A stretch of 64,000 nucleotides of DNA from Sphingobacterium haloxyli (GCF_002980525.1 NZ_PVBQ01000007.1:184892-248891); one strand, 5' to 3'; shown: positions 21,476-31,787, counted from the first letter of the stretch. Numbers and translations: made by a program. The notes: generated by a model not told the origin, from the letters alone.

Positions 21476-22469
21476 ATTGCTTTATCTTCCCGTCACCAAA
21501 ATCACCCTTCACAAACAACTTATGATAACCCGCTCCTGTTGCAGTATCGATAACTTCCTGCGGTGCCATTTTGTTGATCAGGGCGTGGATATATCCCGCC
21601 ATAAACGCGTCCCCACTGCCTATCCGGTCAATAACTTCGAAAGTTTCCATAACGTCAGAGCTGACATGCTCTGCGGGCGTATGGTACGTTCCATAAAATA
21701 GATTATGATTTGGGGTATCCATAAAGCGAAACGTGTATGCAACATGTTTACATTTTGAATATTTTTGAAAAATTTCTTTAGCAGACTCTTCAGCTGCATG
21801 GAGATATATTTCACGAGGCGTCTGTCTGTTAAACGACTCGTCAACAGCTGTCCCAAGCATTTTGTTTGCCGCCCAAATATTTCCCATAATGACATCGCAA
21901 TGAGCAACGAGTTGCGGCATGATATCGATAGGCTCTTTGCCATACTGCCATAAACGGTTCCGGTAATTTAAGTCGACAGAGATCGTAATGTTACGGTTAG
22001 ATGCCTCTTGAAGCAAGACAGCCATGAGATCTGCCATATTCTGGTTAAGGGCCGGTGTAAGTGCCGTCCAATGGAACCAGGAAACGCCTTCGAAGAACTT
22101 ATCTATGTCGATATCCTGTTTAGTTAACTGGCTAAAGCTGGAATATTTACGGTCATAAATGACCTCGCCTTTGGATAAACCATTCGCAGACATCAAAATA
22201 TAGGTGCCTAGCCGATCGCCGATACGCAGTGCTTTGCTAGTATGTACGCCGAGACTACCAAGTATAGTTAAGATTTCATCGGATAAAGCATTTTGTGGTA
22301 ACGCACTACAATAAGCTACGTTATCCCCCATTTGTGCTAGGGAGGCTGCTACATTCGCCTCCGATCCGCCAGGAAAAATCTCTAAACGGTTATCCGTTTT
22401 GTCAAAGAATGTGTTTCCAAGACTCTGTTGTCTGACTAATATCTCGCCAAAAGATAATATAAGATTCAT
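21474..22469 (-). CDS. PfkB-family sugar kinase, probable 2-dehydro-3-deoxygluconokinase
   Basis: 331 residues. Ribokinase-fold enzyme: N-terminal signature FPGGSEANVAASLAQMGD, and C-terminal DRIGSGDAFMAGYIHA with the catalytic Asp of GSGD and the anion hole. Similarity in the first 100 residues (ALPQNALSDEILTILGSLGV, YDRKYSSFSQ) points to KDG kinases, which phosphorylate 2-keto-3-deoxygluconate to KDPG. Mannonate dehydratase (33345) and mannonate oxidoreductase (32513), which would supply KDG, are about 11 kb away. The gene is monocistronic; its stop overlaps the rpoC terminator. Family secure; substrate moderately so. Confidence 0.8.
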   Translation of the reverse strand: MNLILSFGEILVRQQSLGNTFFDKTDNRLEIFPGGSEANVAASLAQMGDNVAYCSALPQNALSDEILTILGSLGVHTSKALRIGDRLGTYILMSANGLSKGEVIYDRKYSSFSQLTKQDIDIDKFFEGVSWFHWTALTPALNQNMADLMAVLLQEASNRNITISVDLNYRNRLWQYGKEPIDIMPQLVAHCDVIMGNIWAANKMLGTAVDESFNRQTPREIYLHAAEESAKEIFQKYSKCKHVAYTFRFMDTPNHNLFYGTYHTPAEHVSSDVMETFEVIDRIGSGDAFMAGYIHALINKMAPQEVIDTATGAGYHKLFVKGDFGDGKIKQ

Positions 22470-22635
22470 GAATAAAATTTATTTTGGAAGTGAAAATAGC
22501 GCTATTTTTTTAAACTTTATAGTGTTGTCTACGAAATCGTTGCCATTCTATCTCATATCCAATCACCGGATGCCTGTCAAAATTCATAATTTCGTAACAT
22601 CATTTTTGTCTGAGACCCAAAGGCTTTTAAATACT

Positions 22636-22666
22636 TTTGTGGCTAATGTTGGATTTTGTACATTTG
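22636..22666 (+). promoter_or_regulatory. promoter of the ECF sigma factor gene
   Basis: TTTG at 22636-22639, a 19-base spacer and TACATTTG at 22659-22666, 22 bases upstream of the ATG at 22688. Matches the Bacteroidota consensus. Confidence 0.6.
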
Positions 22667-22687
22667 TTTAGTACACCTATTAACTTT

Positions 22688-23293
22688 ATGATGCGTTCAA
22701 ATCTGTTTGATGAAGAGCTGGCCAGTGCCCTTACCGAAGGATCCGTAAAGGCGTTTCGTTCGCTATATGACCGATACCGCAGACCGGTCTACGCCAACAT
22801 TCTGAAAATAGTAAAACAGCCGGAGCATGCTGAGGATATTCTCCAAGAGGTATTTGTTGCTTTGTGGGAACATCGGTCTAGGATCAAGTCCGACCGATCG
22901 GTAGGGGGATGGCTGTTTGTCGTAAGTTTTAACAAAGCTACGACTTTCTTGAAAAAGAGACTGAAAGAATCCCTTGATTATGTAGAAGAATACACCGATT
23001 ATGAACATATGCTTCCCGACGAGACTGTCAACGAAGAGGAATACCTCTCCCAATGGACGATTGTTGAAGAAGCGGTCAATGCACTTCCAGCCCGTAAAAA
23101 GGAGGTGTTCAAACTTTGTCGTTTTGAAGGAAAGGCAAAAGAGGAAGTAGCGTCCATAATGGGAATATCTACGGTCTCTGTAGGGGATTACCTCAAGCAA
23201 TCCAATCGAGCCATCAGAGACTATATCACACTCAAGTACCCCCATCTTTACACGGTTATTGTAATTACAAAGGCTTTTTCGGATAATTTTTAA
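22688..23293 (+). CDS. ECF RNA polymerase sigma factor (SusCD-associated)
   Basis: About 201 residues from ATG 22688; the longer frame from 22637 would run back over the promoter. Sigma region 2 covers SVKAFRSLYDRYRRPVYANI to DILQEVFVALWEHR, region 4 covers ALPARKKEVFKLCRFEG to VGDYLKQSNRAIRDYI (helix-turn-helix). It belongs to the Bacteroidota ECF group that works with a FecR anti-sigma factor and a TonB-dependent receptor. The FecR gene follows after 131 bases and the SusC/SusD pair after that, so it probably activates those genes when ligand binds SusC. Confidence 0.92.
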   Translation: MMRSNLFDEELASALTEGSVKAFRSLYDRYRRPVYANILKIVKQPEHAEDILQEVFVALWEHRSRIKSDRSVGGWLFVVSFNKATTFLKKRLKESLDYVEEYTDYEHMLPDETVNEEEYLSQWTIVEEAVNALPARKKEVFKLCRFEGKAKEEVASIMGISTVSVGDYLKQSNRAIRDYITLKYPHLYTVIVITKAFSDNF

Positions 23294-23424
23294 TTTTTTT
23301 ATCGAAAAACTATCCCCTTTTTTACCAATAGGAGTATTTAATTATAGAGGCTTGGATAAACCTAGCTCCTGCAATACGTCATTATAAATGTATAACCCTG
23401 ACAAAATGTTGTGTCTAAGCGTAG

Positions 23425-24510
23425 ATGTCCATGGATAGAATAACCTATTTGGTTGAGAAATTTTGGCGGGGAGAAGCGACCGAAAAAGAGAAGAAAGAGA
23501 TACTCCGCTATCTTGAACAGCATAAGCCTGAATGGAGAAGCCGTATGGAGCAAGCGTTTTTTGCAGATGAACCATCTGAGGATGATTTGGGAGTTGAACG
23601 TGCCGAACACATCTTTGCACAAATAGAATCGATCACTGACATTAAAGAGAAGACGCCAATCACGCGTATACACCGTATTCGTCCCTATATACGGATTGCG
23701 GTCGCTGTAGCCGTATTGATGCTATTCGGATGGGGAATGTCCCTATATTTAATGGATAGCAGATCGAAGGAGGCGATGGTATCGACGTCTATTTCAAAGT
23801 TAGATACCATCGTACATAGAAACCTGAACCAAGAAGATCTTATCCTGCGGTTGGAAGACGGCTCTAAGGTGTCCTTGACATCAGGAAGTTCGATTACTTA
23901 TCTGTCTCATTTTGACGTAAACAAACGTGAAGTCTTTTTAGATGGGAAGGCTACATTTGACGTGGCGAAAGATACGTTGAGGCCATTTACAGTTTGGGCA
24001 GACGGGTACTCAACGACGGCTTTGGGAACCACCTTTTCTATTAGTGCTTATCATACAAAAGTGTTTAAGGTGAATCTGATTTCGGGCAAAGTCGTTGTAC
24101 GCTCTTCGCCTCAAAGCTCGGTAGCATTGTCTGATGTTTATTTGGAACCGGGCGAAGAACTTCGTGTCAATTCACTCAGCGGTCTCTGGGCAGTTTCGAA
24201 TCGACTAGACCAATCTATTTCTGTTCCTAAAAAGAAGGTACGAAGCAAGAAGATAGAAAAGATATCCGAAGAGGTGAGAAGTGATTTACTGCGTTTTGAT
24301 AAAACCCCGCTAGATGAAGTATTTAGTTGCATTGCAAGAGAATTTGATGTAAACATCGATGTCTTAGCGCAGGAGGTACACCAATTGTCGTTTACAGGCG
24401 AATTTCAGCCTACGGATTCTTTGGAAGTGGTACTGAACATTATATGTAATATGAACGATTTGATTTATCATAAAGAAGAACGTACAATCCGAATAGAGAA
24501 AAACAATTAA
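23425..24510 (+). CDS. FecR-family anti-sigma factor
   Basis: 361 residues. The cytoplasmic N-terminal part (residues 1-85, sigma-binding, with YLVEKFWRGEATEKEKKEI) is followed by one membrane helix near 90-110 (IAVAVAVLMLFGWGM), a periplasmic FecR domain (VSLTSGSSITYL, REVFLDGKATFDVAKD, TTALGTTFSISAY) and a C-terminal DUF4974/STN-like domain (LLRFDKTPLDEVFSCIAREF to EERTIRIE). It passes the ligand signal from the SusC receptor to the sigma factor encoded upstream. The receptor downstream has no STN domain of its own; the STN-like domain here may make the contact. Confidence 0.93.
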   Translation: MSMDRITYLVEKFWRGEATEKEKKEILRYLEQHKPEWRSRMEQAFFADEPSEDDLGVERAEHIFAQIESITDIKEKTPITRIHRIRPYIRIAVAVAVLMLFGWGMSLYLMDSRSKEAMVSTSISKLDTIVHRNLNQEDLILRLEDGSKVSLTSGSSITYLSHFDVNKREVFLDGKATFDVAKDTLRPFTVWADGYSTTALGTTFSISAYHTKVFKVNLISGKVVVRSSPQSSVALSDVYLEPGEELRVNSLSGLWAVSNRLDQSISVPKKKVRSKKIEKISEEVRSDLLRFDKTPLDEVFSCIAREFDVNIDVLAQEVHQLSFTGEFQPTDSLEVVLNIICNMNDLIYHKEERTIRIEKNN

Positions 24511-24606
24511 AAAATGATGATATGAATAAAAAGTATGAGTCGACCGGGGTAGGTCGGAAAGAACCGTTTTGTCCAATTTTTAATGTTTAAAAATGAACTA
24601 GATGTT

Positions 24607-27600
24607 ATGAAGCAGAAGAACAAAGTATTGTTTATGATGGGGAAATATGCGGTGATGCTATGGTTAATGGTACCCCTGATGTCTTTCGCACAACAGTCTA
24701 CTATCATCCGGGGAACCGTTATGGATAACAGTGGACAGCCGTTGACGGGCGTTACGGTGGAAGTCGTGGATAGTTTACAAAGCCGGCGTTTTCAAGCCTC
24801 TACAAACGACAAAGGTATCTTTTCTCTGGCGGGGTTAACGGCTGGAAATTCTTACCATATAGCGTTCAATAGAATAGGATATGAACGATACCTCGAGCGC
24901 AACTTTTTGGTGCGGGCTGGCGATAATAATTCTTTGCTTGTCCGGATGTCAGAAGTTAGTGAAAAAGTAGAGGAGGTCGTGGTCGTTGGGTATGGTACAC
25001 AGCGAAGAGCATTGGTTACGAGTGCTATTAGTAAAATGAATGTAGATGAATCTACTATGCGTCCTGTAAATAGCCCTGCTCAATTGTTGGACGGTCGAAT
25101 CGCTGGGGTTTCTACGGCAACAGGATCAGGAAATTTAGGAAGCGGAGAGCGGGTCAGTATACGCGGGATATCCTCGCTGAGTGCAAGTAATGAGCCGCTG
25201 TATGTCATTGATGGCGTGCCGATTACCAATACGAATAGTAACCTGTATGATTTTGGTGAATCTATGAGTTCTTTGGCTACGTTGAACATAGCCGATATCG
25301 AGTCGATCGAGATATTGAAGGATGCTGCTTCGGCCGCCATCTACGGCTCCAGGGGAACCAATGGGGTTGTGGTGATTACGACCCGTTCGGGAAAGGAGGG
25401 GCGTGCGGATATACGTCTCAATGTGAATGGCGGTATGACACAATTCCCTTATTTGAATAAAATTAAAATGGCGGATTCCGAACTGTATGTGAAAAGTATG
25501 AATGAAGGGATCGCCAATTACAATGAACAGTACGGGCTACAGATCGGTAACTCCGGATACAAATTACCTATTTCTAATCCATTTGGCAACCTGCCTGACA
25601 CGGATTGGATGGATGTTATTACGCAAACAGGTTCTTTTTTTACAGTAGATGCAGCTGTTTCGGGCGGAACACAGAAGATGAAAAACTACTTCGCCGCAGC
25701 GTATACCACACAGGAGGGCGTCATCAAGACCAACTCCATGGACAAAATCAACTTGCGAGGGAAGATGAGTTATGAAGTAGCACCTTGGTTGGAAATTGGA
25801 ACGAATAATTCAGCGAATTATGTGCGGAATAATCAAATTCCCGGAGCTTCTCTTGGAACGACTATTATAGGTCGATCTATACAACAGCGCCCGTTTGACA
25901 GACCTTACAAACCAAATGGCGATTATTACGTTGGCGGTACTAACGAGCTGGTATATCACAATCCGATGCAGATCCTTAACGAGCAAACAGTATATATCGA
26001 AGATTTACGCTATTTGGGGAACTTCTATACCACATTGAAATGGAAAGATAAGCTATCTTGGAAATCGTCGTTTAATGCGGATGTGACACAGACCTACGAC
26101 CATACCTATTACAACGAAAACCATCCTTATGGGATGGGGGTGGGAAGATTGTTGGATCGTAATAGGCTGATTCGAAACTATTTGTTTGAGAATGTTTTGA
26201 CTTACAATGATAAGTTTGGCGATTTTTCGCTGAATGCTATTGCCGGGCATTCTTTCCAAAAGATTGATACCCGTACCACCTATATTGATGCTAGAGGATT
26301 TCCTTCTCCGTCTTTCGTCGTAGCGAGTGCCGCTGCAGAGACGATATCTTCTTCCGGACGTGGTATTTATACCCTGGAATCATATTTTGGTCGCGCGACG
26401 CTTTCGTACTTGGATCGTTATATATTGACAGGTACGCTGCGAACCGACGGGTCTTCTCGTTTTCATCGGGACAATCGCTGGGGCTGGTTTCCGTCGATAT
26501 CTGCGGGATGGAATATTTCGGAAGAGGAATTTATGCAAGGAAGTGGTACAGATCTCAAGTTCAGAATGAGCTACGGTCGTACCGGTAATCAAGACGGCTT
26601 AGGCAGCTACGTTTACCAAGCCTTAATGGAGGGAGGATATAATTATCTTGGTAACAGCGGTATAGCCGTCAATACTTTTGGAAACGAAACATTGACATGG
26701 GAGAAGGCTGGACAGTATGATGTCGGGTTTGATCTCGGACTGTTGAACGGTAAAGTAAACGTCATGGTCGATTGGTATCAGAAGAATACAACCGATCTGA
26801 TCTATTCTATGCCGGTACATGCGACGACAGGTGTCACTTCCATTACCTCCAATATTGGTTCAATGCGAAATCGCGGTGCTGAATTCACGCTCAACACGCA
26901 TTTTAACTTCGGTCAGTTCCAATGGCTGTCCCAATTTAATATTGCAACGAACAAAAATAAGATCACCTCGCTTATTGGGGATGACGAGCCGATTAGTATC
27001 GGGGGTAATAGGGCATTGCAGGTCGGCAAAGAGATTGGTGCGTACTACCTGTTCAAAATGGAAGGAATCTATCAATATGATGGAGAGGTTCCAAAATCGC
27101 AATACGATATTGGCATACGGGCCGGCGATGTCAAGTGGCGGGATTTGGATGGCAATGGCATTATCAATGACAACGATCGCGTGGTTATGGGATCATCTAA
27201 CCCGGATTTCTCCGGGGGATGGAATAATACCTTCCGGTATAAAGGATTTTCCTTAGATGTCTTCTTGTCGTATGTCTATGGGAATGATGTCTTCGCACAA
27301 TGGCAGGGTGAGGTAGCTCGATTAGGCCATAATAGCGCAATCATGGCGGAACACGCGGAAAACCGATGGACTGGCCCGGGTTCCACGAACAAATATCCAC
27401 GTGCGTTGAATGGCGACATTAATAATACACGTAATTCCGACCGTTGGTTGGAAGACGGATCTTTTATACGGCTGAGAACACTCATGTTAGGCTATAATTT
27501 CCCAACGCCTACATTGCATAAATACCACATCAAAGGCTTGCGGGCTTTCCTTCAAGCAGACAATCTGTTCCTGATTACCAATTATCCGGGATGGGATCCA

Positions 27601-27699
27601 CAGGTTAGTAACAATATGGACCCACGTTTCTTTAGTGTGGATACGTTTAACGTACCCCAACCTCGAACCTTTACGGTAGGACTTAATGCAAACTTTTAA
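24607..27699 (+). CDS. SusC/RagA family TonB-linked outer membrane receptor
   Basis: About 1030 residues. I prefer the ATG at 24607 because it gives a normal signal peptide ending near MSFAQQ; ATG 24583 would add eight residues. Domains: carboxypeptidase-regulatory-like domain (residues ~32-115, starting TIIRGTVMDNSGQPLTGV), the VVVVGYGTQRR motif near 123, plug domain with GVSTATGSGNLGSGERVSIRG and IESIEILKDAASAAIYGSRG, then a 22-stranded barrel ending TFTVGLNANF. It imports an oligosaccharide or similar ligand with its SusD partner. SusD starts 2 bases after the stop. Ligand unknown. Confidence 0.96.
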   Translation: MKQKNKVLFMMGKYAVMLWLMVPLMSFAQQSTIIRGTVMDNSGQPLTGVTVEVVDSLQSRRFQASTNDKGIFSLAGLTAGNSYHIAFNRIGYERYLERNFLVRAGDNNSLLVRMSEVSEKVEEVVVVGYGTQRRALVTSAISKMNVDESTMRPVNSPAQLLDGRIAGVSTATGSGNLGSGERVSIRGISSLSASNEPLYVIDGVPITNTNSNLYDFGESMSSLATLNIADIESIEILKDAASAAIYGSRGTNGVVVITTRSGKEGRADIRLNVNGGMTQFPYLNKIKMADSELYVKSMNEGIANYNEQYGLQIGNSGYKLPISNPFGNLPDTDWMDVITQTGSFFTVDAAVSGGTQKMKNYFAAAYTTQEGVIKTNSMDKINLRGKMSYEVAPWLEIGTNNSANYVRNNQIPGASLGTTIIGRSIQQRPFDRPYKPNGDYYVGGTNELVYHNPMQILNEQTVYIEDLRYLGNFYTTLKWKDKLSWKSSFNADVTQTYDHTYYNENHPYGMGVGRLLDRNRLIRNYLFENVLTYNDKFGDFSLNAIAGHSFQKIDTRTTYIDARGFPSPSFVVASAAAETISSSGRGIYTLESYFGRATLSYLDRYILTGTLRTDGSSRFHRDNRWGWFPSISAGWNISEEEFMQGSGTDLKFRMSYGRTGNQDGLGSYVYQALMEGGYNYLGNSGIAVNTFGNETLTWEKAGQYDVGFDLGLLNGKVNVMVDWYQKNTTDLIYSMPVHATTGVTSITSNIGSMRNRGAEFTLNTHFNFGQFQWLSQFNIATNKNKITSLIGDDEPISIGGNRALQVGKEIGAYYLFKMEGIYQYDGEVPKSQYDIGIRAGDVKWRDLDGNGIINDNDRVVMGSSNPDFSGGWNNTFRYKGFSLDVFLSYVYGNDVFAQWQGEVARLGHNSAIMAEHAENRWTGPGSTNKYPRALNGDINNTRNSDRWLEDGSFIRLRTLMLGYNFPTPTLHKYHIKGLRAFLQADNLFLITNYPGWDPQVSNNMDPRFFSVDTFNVPQPRTFTVGLNANF

Positions 27700-27701
27700 A
27701 G

Positions 27702-28976
27702 ATGAAAGTGATGAAGAAATATATAATAGCCATGATGGCAATAGCACTATTTGGATCTTGTGCTGACCAGTTAGATCAGTTTTCGTTCGCGGCCATTTCG
27801 CCGGATGCGGTAGATATACGCGATGTCCCTGCGGTACGAAATGGTATGTACAATAGCGTGCAAAATGACCCGACTGTTCGCTCATTTATCCTGTTTGATA
27901 TGCTCGGTGGAACGATACAGACTAATTCGGGCACCTCTAGAGATTTGATTAACGCTACATTGAGTCCGTTGAACGCTACTGTCGGGGCAAGCTGGAACGG
28001 TTACTTTAGCGCGCTGTATCAAGTGAATAATATGCTTGCGGTGGCGGAGCGTTTCCCGGAAGCGGAATTGGCATCCTTATCTAAAGGAGAGGCTCATTAT
28101 TTTCGGGCGTACATTTATTTTTGCTTAGCAACTCGATGGGGCGATGTTCCCATATTACGCAATAATACGCTGGAGCGCGTGTCTCGGGATCCGATAGATG
28201 CGGTCTGGGCATTTATTGAAGAGGAACTTGATGCTGCTGCTACATTACTGGGAACGGCTTCAAGCTATTACTATGTGTCCAGCGACGCAGCGATTGCCCT
28301 CAAAGCGAGGGTATTGCTTAGTCAGGGAAAAAATCAGCAAGCGGCTGACCTGGCCGAAAGGTTAATTACTAGTGGGGCGTATCGGCTAGATGCTTTCGAG
28401 CGTATATTCCGAGGTGGGGCGAATACGGAGATTATTTTCGCATTTGAGAACCGTACGGAGGAATCGAGGATCAATATCAGTGATTTGTTTTATACCTATG
28501 GTCATCCCAACAGAGGACAGGGGGCATATAAACCTACTCCTGAAACCATCGCACTGTTTGCCGACGAGGATAATAGAAAGGCGATTTCGTTAATTAATAT
28601 CGCGGGTACGGAATGTATCAACAAATATCCAAGCGGACAGACCGGCCGCGACCCTTTCATCATTTCCAGAATTGCCGAGATGTACCTCATTAGTGCCGAA
28701 GCAAAGGGAAGATCATTAGGTGTGGAGCGACTGAATGAGCTGCGAAGGTTCAGAGGCTTAGCGGATATCTTTCCGGCTAGCGATGAGGACTACTTGACGG
28801 CGATATTAACGGAGAGGAAGCGCGAACTATTAGGAGAAAACTTTATGTACCACGACTTGGTAAGGACAGGACGAGCACAGGAGGAATTACTTTTGCTCGA
28901 CCATCAGCACGTATTGCCTATTCCGGGCAGAGAACTGCAGTTGAATCCTAATCTGGTACCTAACCCAGGGTATTAA
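27702..28976 (+). CDS. SusD/RagB family surface lipoprotein
   Basis: 424 residues, short for the family (often near 500). Lipoprotein signal with lipobox Cys in ALFGSCAD. TPR-type helices follow (GEAHYFRAYIYFCLATRWGDVPI is the classic SusD segment), and the RagB end has ISRIAEMYLISAEA and ERKRELLGENFMYHDLVRTG. It lies over the SusC barrel as a lid and captures the substrate. The shortness reflects trimmed loops, not truncation, as both ends are intact (ending LNPNLVPNPGY). Confidence 0.95.
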   Translation: MKVMKKYIIAMMAIALFGSCADQLDQFSFAAISPDAVDIRDVPAVRNGMYNSVQNDPTVRSFILFDMLGGTIQTNSGTSRDLINATLSPLNATVGASWNGYFSALYQVNNMLAVAERFPEAELASLSKGEAHYFRAYIYFCLATRWGDVPILRNNTLERVSRDPIDAVWAFIEEELDAAATLLGTASSYYYVSSDAAIALKARVLLSQGKNQQAADLAERLITSGAYRLDAFERIFRGGANTEIIFAFENRTEESRINISDLFYTYGHPNRGQGAYKPTPETIALFADEDNRKAISLINIAGTECINKYPSGQTGRDPFIISRIAEMYLISAEAKGRSLGVERLNELRRFRGLADIFPASDEDYLTAILTERKRELLGENFMYHDLVRTGRAQEELLLLDHQHVLPIPGRELQLNPNLVPNPGY

Positions 28977-29019
28977 TCGTGTACAAGTTTAACTGGAGAG
29001 CGAATTAAAATATAAACAG

Positions 29020-29958
29020 ATGAACAAGACAAAAAATATATGGTGGATGACGTTAGTGATATCGCTCGTCTTCCTTCAATACAGTTGTGACAAGAAAGAG
29101 TATCATTTCGAATATAAGGCAGAACCTAAAACTGAAACCGGCAAAAAGCTCGTGGACGGAACGGATCTCTTTGCGCAAATATTCACCGATACGATGTATA
29201 CGGTAACGGATGGTGTCGTCGCCAGCGAAATAGAGTACCTATCACAAAAGGGCTTGGCGATGAAGATTTTCGTCGTTGATGTAGACCTTAGCCATCCAAA
29301 CGTGGATATCGTCGCTTCGTCTCCGAACAATGCAAATGCCTTTGCCATGCAACGTATGACAGAACAAGCTATCCATGCAGATAATGAAGTTGCACGGGTG
29401 TGGGCTGGTATAAATGGGGATTTTTATAATATGGATAACGGTACTCCCCGGGGTGTGTTTTATAAGCAGGGCGTTGCTCTACGGACAACGTTCGATAGTG
29501 GGGAAAGAAGCTTTTTTGCTATTGGTCACGACGGAAACGCGTTCGTGGCTACCCGAGATGAGTATCCTAGTATCGCTGCGACCGGTGTGATCAAAGAAGC
29601 TGTCGGCGGTAGCGTAACGCTGGTGCGCGATGGAGCTGTGCTCACACATATGGATACTACGGTGGAGCCTCGTACCTGTATCGGCGTTTCTGCCGACGGT
29701 CAGAAGGTACTCATATTGGCCGTTGACGGCAGAAATTTCTGGTATTCTAATGGCATGTTGTTCGAAGAGTTGGGACATTGTTTGAAGGCGTTGGGAGCGG
29801 AAAATGGGATTAATCTCGATGGGGGAGGTTCTACCACATTCTTCATCCGAAATACGCCCGATTTTTCTGCGGATCGTTTTGAAATACGCAACTGGCCGAC
29901 AGATAATGGCGGTCAGGAGCGTTCTGTGGCCAACGGTTTATTAATCACTTCTGAATAA
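29020..29958 (+). CDS. phosphodiester glycosidase family lipoprotein (NAGPA-like)
   Basis: 312 residues with a lipoprotein signal (hydrophobic segment then YSCDKKEY). The C-terminal domain matches the DUF2233/NAGPA family, which cleaves N-acetylglucosamine-1-phosphodiesters: AGINGDFYNMDNGTPRGVFY, ILAVDGR, INLDGGGSTTFF (highly diagnostic) and SVANGLLI at the end. It is the only recognisable enzyme of the sigma/FecR/SusCD operon, 43 bases after susD. This suggests that the locus handles a phosphodiester-linked glycan; inference. Likely on the cell surface or in the periplasm. Confidence 0.88.
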   Translation: MNKTKNIWWMTLVISLVFLQYSCDKKEYHFEYKAEPKTETGKKLVDGTDLFAQIFTDTMYTVTDGVVASEIEYLSQKGLAMKIFVVDVDLSHPNVDIVASSPNNANAFAMQRMTEQAIHADNEVARVWAGINGDFYNMDNGTPRGVFYKQGVALRTTFDSGERSFFAIGHDGNAFVATRDEYPSIAATGVIKEAVGGSVTLVRDGAVLTHMDTTVEPRTCIGVSADGQKVLILAVDGRNFWYSNGMLFEELGHCLKALGAENGINLDGGGSTTFFIRNTPDFSADRFEIRNWPTDNGGQERSVANGLLITSE

Positions 29959-29979
29959 GAACATTTTAAAGAAAATAAT

Positions 29980-31752
29980 ATGAACAGATATTTGAATCAG
30001 TGGACTGGCATATTCTTCGTGTTACTACTTGGTGTTTGCTTTTCCTGTTCGAAAATTGATGATTTAGGTAGTTTTACGCCGCAAGAGCCAGCGTTTTCAT
30101 TGGAGACCGATGCTATCGAAGTGAGTAAAGAGGGTGGAGAATTTATAATCAATGTAGAATCGAATTTACCTTGGCGTGCGAAAAGTAGTGCGGACTGGAT
30201 CAGTTTATCGTCGGAGAATGCGTTAGCTACCGGTGAAATCACATTCAACGCTGGACGGAATAGGAGCACAGATCAAAGGACCGCAGAGATAACTGTGTGG
30301 ATTACTAAGGATCATGAAAAGAAAATTCGTGTTATTCAGGCACCTGCGGAGCTTAGCGACCTGATTACGCATTACTATGTAAAGGTTTCGGGGACGGACG
30401 AAAATTCAGGATTATCTTGGGATGAGGCAACCACGTTGGAAAAAGCACTAGACGAAGTGATTCCGGGCGATGTTATCCACATCGCAGCAGGTACCTATAC
30501 GCCTACAAAGACGATTACGGGAGGCAACTCGAGTAACGAGGAAGATAGAACATTTGAGATCCACAGTAATATCGGCTTGATTGGTGGATATCCGGCCGAT
30601 GCGACGGAAGGAGCTGTGCCTGATCCGACCTTGCACGAGACCGTTTTGAGTGGCAATACTTCTTCCGGGAAGGTGTATCACACCGTAGCCATAACAGCTC
30701 CGGTTCAAGCGGGACAAAAAGTCGTCCTGCAAGGTCTTTCCATTAAGTTTGGACAGGCAGCCAATAGCGGTACTGGACATATTACCCTTAATGGTGCCCA
30801 GTACTACCGTTTCTATGGCGGGGGGGTAATCGTAGCTCGATCGGTCGTAGATATTATTGATTGCGAAATTTCGGAAAATACAACGGGATTTCATGCGGCT
30901 GGTGTGTTTGTCTTTTCAGGTGCCACAGTCCGGTTTGAACGCAGCACCATTAAAGAGAATAATGGCATCCATAACGGTGGGAATGGCGGTGGGGTATTTA
31001 ATGACGCGGCAACGGTTTATTTTTACGATTGTGAGATATCGAGCAATACTATTAGTGGCGTAGGTGCGGGAATTTATGCATTTTCGTCGTCAGAACCTAC
31101 ATACACTTACATCTACAATACCACCGTTGCCCATAATAATAATGATGTTGGCAATGTTAGTCAAACCCGAAGAGGAGGGGGGATTTATGGTCGAGAACGT
31201 TCGGTGACGATAATCGTCAACTCTACCTTTTACGGGAATACCGGTGGTCATGGAGCGGGCATCAGCTTATACGGAACAGCCGCAGCGCCATCGCGAATGG
31301 ATATAATCAGTAGTACGGTTACAGGCAACCAAGCCTTTAATAATGGAGGAGGTGTAGAGTTGACGGCCAATACGACACTTAACATATTTAATTCCATCGT
31401 TTCGGGTAATACTGCTAGCAATGGAGGTGATATATTTGTAGGTTCTGGTGCTAATCCATCATTTTCTTCGAGTGTTCGCGGTAACCAGCTGTTGGATAAC
31501 AATGGTGCTGTCATCGATGCACAGACATTTGATTTTGGAACAATGTTGGGCAATTTTGCCAAGAACGGAGGGTATGCCGAGACAGTAATATTATCCGCTG
31601 GTTCGTCCGCCGCGACATCCGGAATGTCCGCAGACCAGCTTGAAAATTTGGGTAATACGTATAATCCTGCCCTATCGGCTGAAGTTATTACCTATGATCA
31701 AAACGGCAAGCCGCGTAGTAGTGCAGCTATGGGAGCTACTATGCCCCAATAA
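29980..31752 (+). CDS. BACON-domain right-handed beta-helix lipoprotein
   Basis: 590 residues. Lipobox in GVCFSCSKI. A BACON domain, a carbohydrate or mucin-binding module common in Bacteroidota, spans about residues 37-122 (FSLETDAIEVSKEGGEF, NLPWRAKSSADWISLS). From YYVKVSGTDENSGLSW onward it is a pectate-lyase-like parallel beta-helix with repeated N/G-rich turns (GGGVIVARSVVDIIDCEISE, NNGGNGGGVFND, GNQAFNNGGGVELTAN), ending in a choice-of-anchor-type tail. I see no lyase catalytic signature, so it may be a binding protein. Last gene of the SusCD operon, closed by a 21-bp terminator. Confidence 0.82.
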   Translation: MNRYLNQWTGIFFVLLLGVCFSCSKIDDLGSFTPQEPAFSLETDAIEVSKEGGEFIINVESNLPWRAKSSADWISLSSENALATGEITFNAGRNRSTDQRTAEITVWITKDHEKKIRVIQAPAELSDLITHYYVKVSGTDENSGLSWDEATTLEKALDEVIPGDVIHIAAGTYTPTKTITGGNSSNEEDRTFEIHSNIGLIGGYPADATEGAVPDPTLHETVLSGNTSSGKVYHTVAITAPVQAGQKVVLQGLSIKFGQAANSGTGHITLNGAQYYRFYGGGVIVARSVVDIIDCEISENTTGFHAAGVFVFSGATVRFERSTIKENNGIHNGGNGGGVFNDAATVYFYDCEISSNTISGVGAGIYAFSSSEPTYTYIYNTTVAHNNNDVGNVSQTRRGGGIYGRERSVTIIVNSTFYGNTGGHGAGISLYGTAAAPSRMDIISSTVTGNQAFNNGGGVELTANTTLNIFNSIVSGNTASNGGDIFVGSGANPSFSSSVRGNQLLDNNGAVIDAQTFDFGTMLGNFAKNGGYAETVILSAGSSAATSGMSADQLENLGNTYNPALSAEVITYDQNGKPRSSAAMGATMPQ

Positions 31753-31787
31753 AAGTTTTTTCACCAAATACCCGGTTAATCAAAGAG

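Noticed and set aside
24583..24606. Eight extra codons at the SusC N-terminus
   Set aside because: The ATG at 24607 gives a more normal signal peptide. The upstream ATG is possible but less likely.
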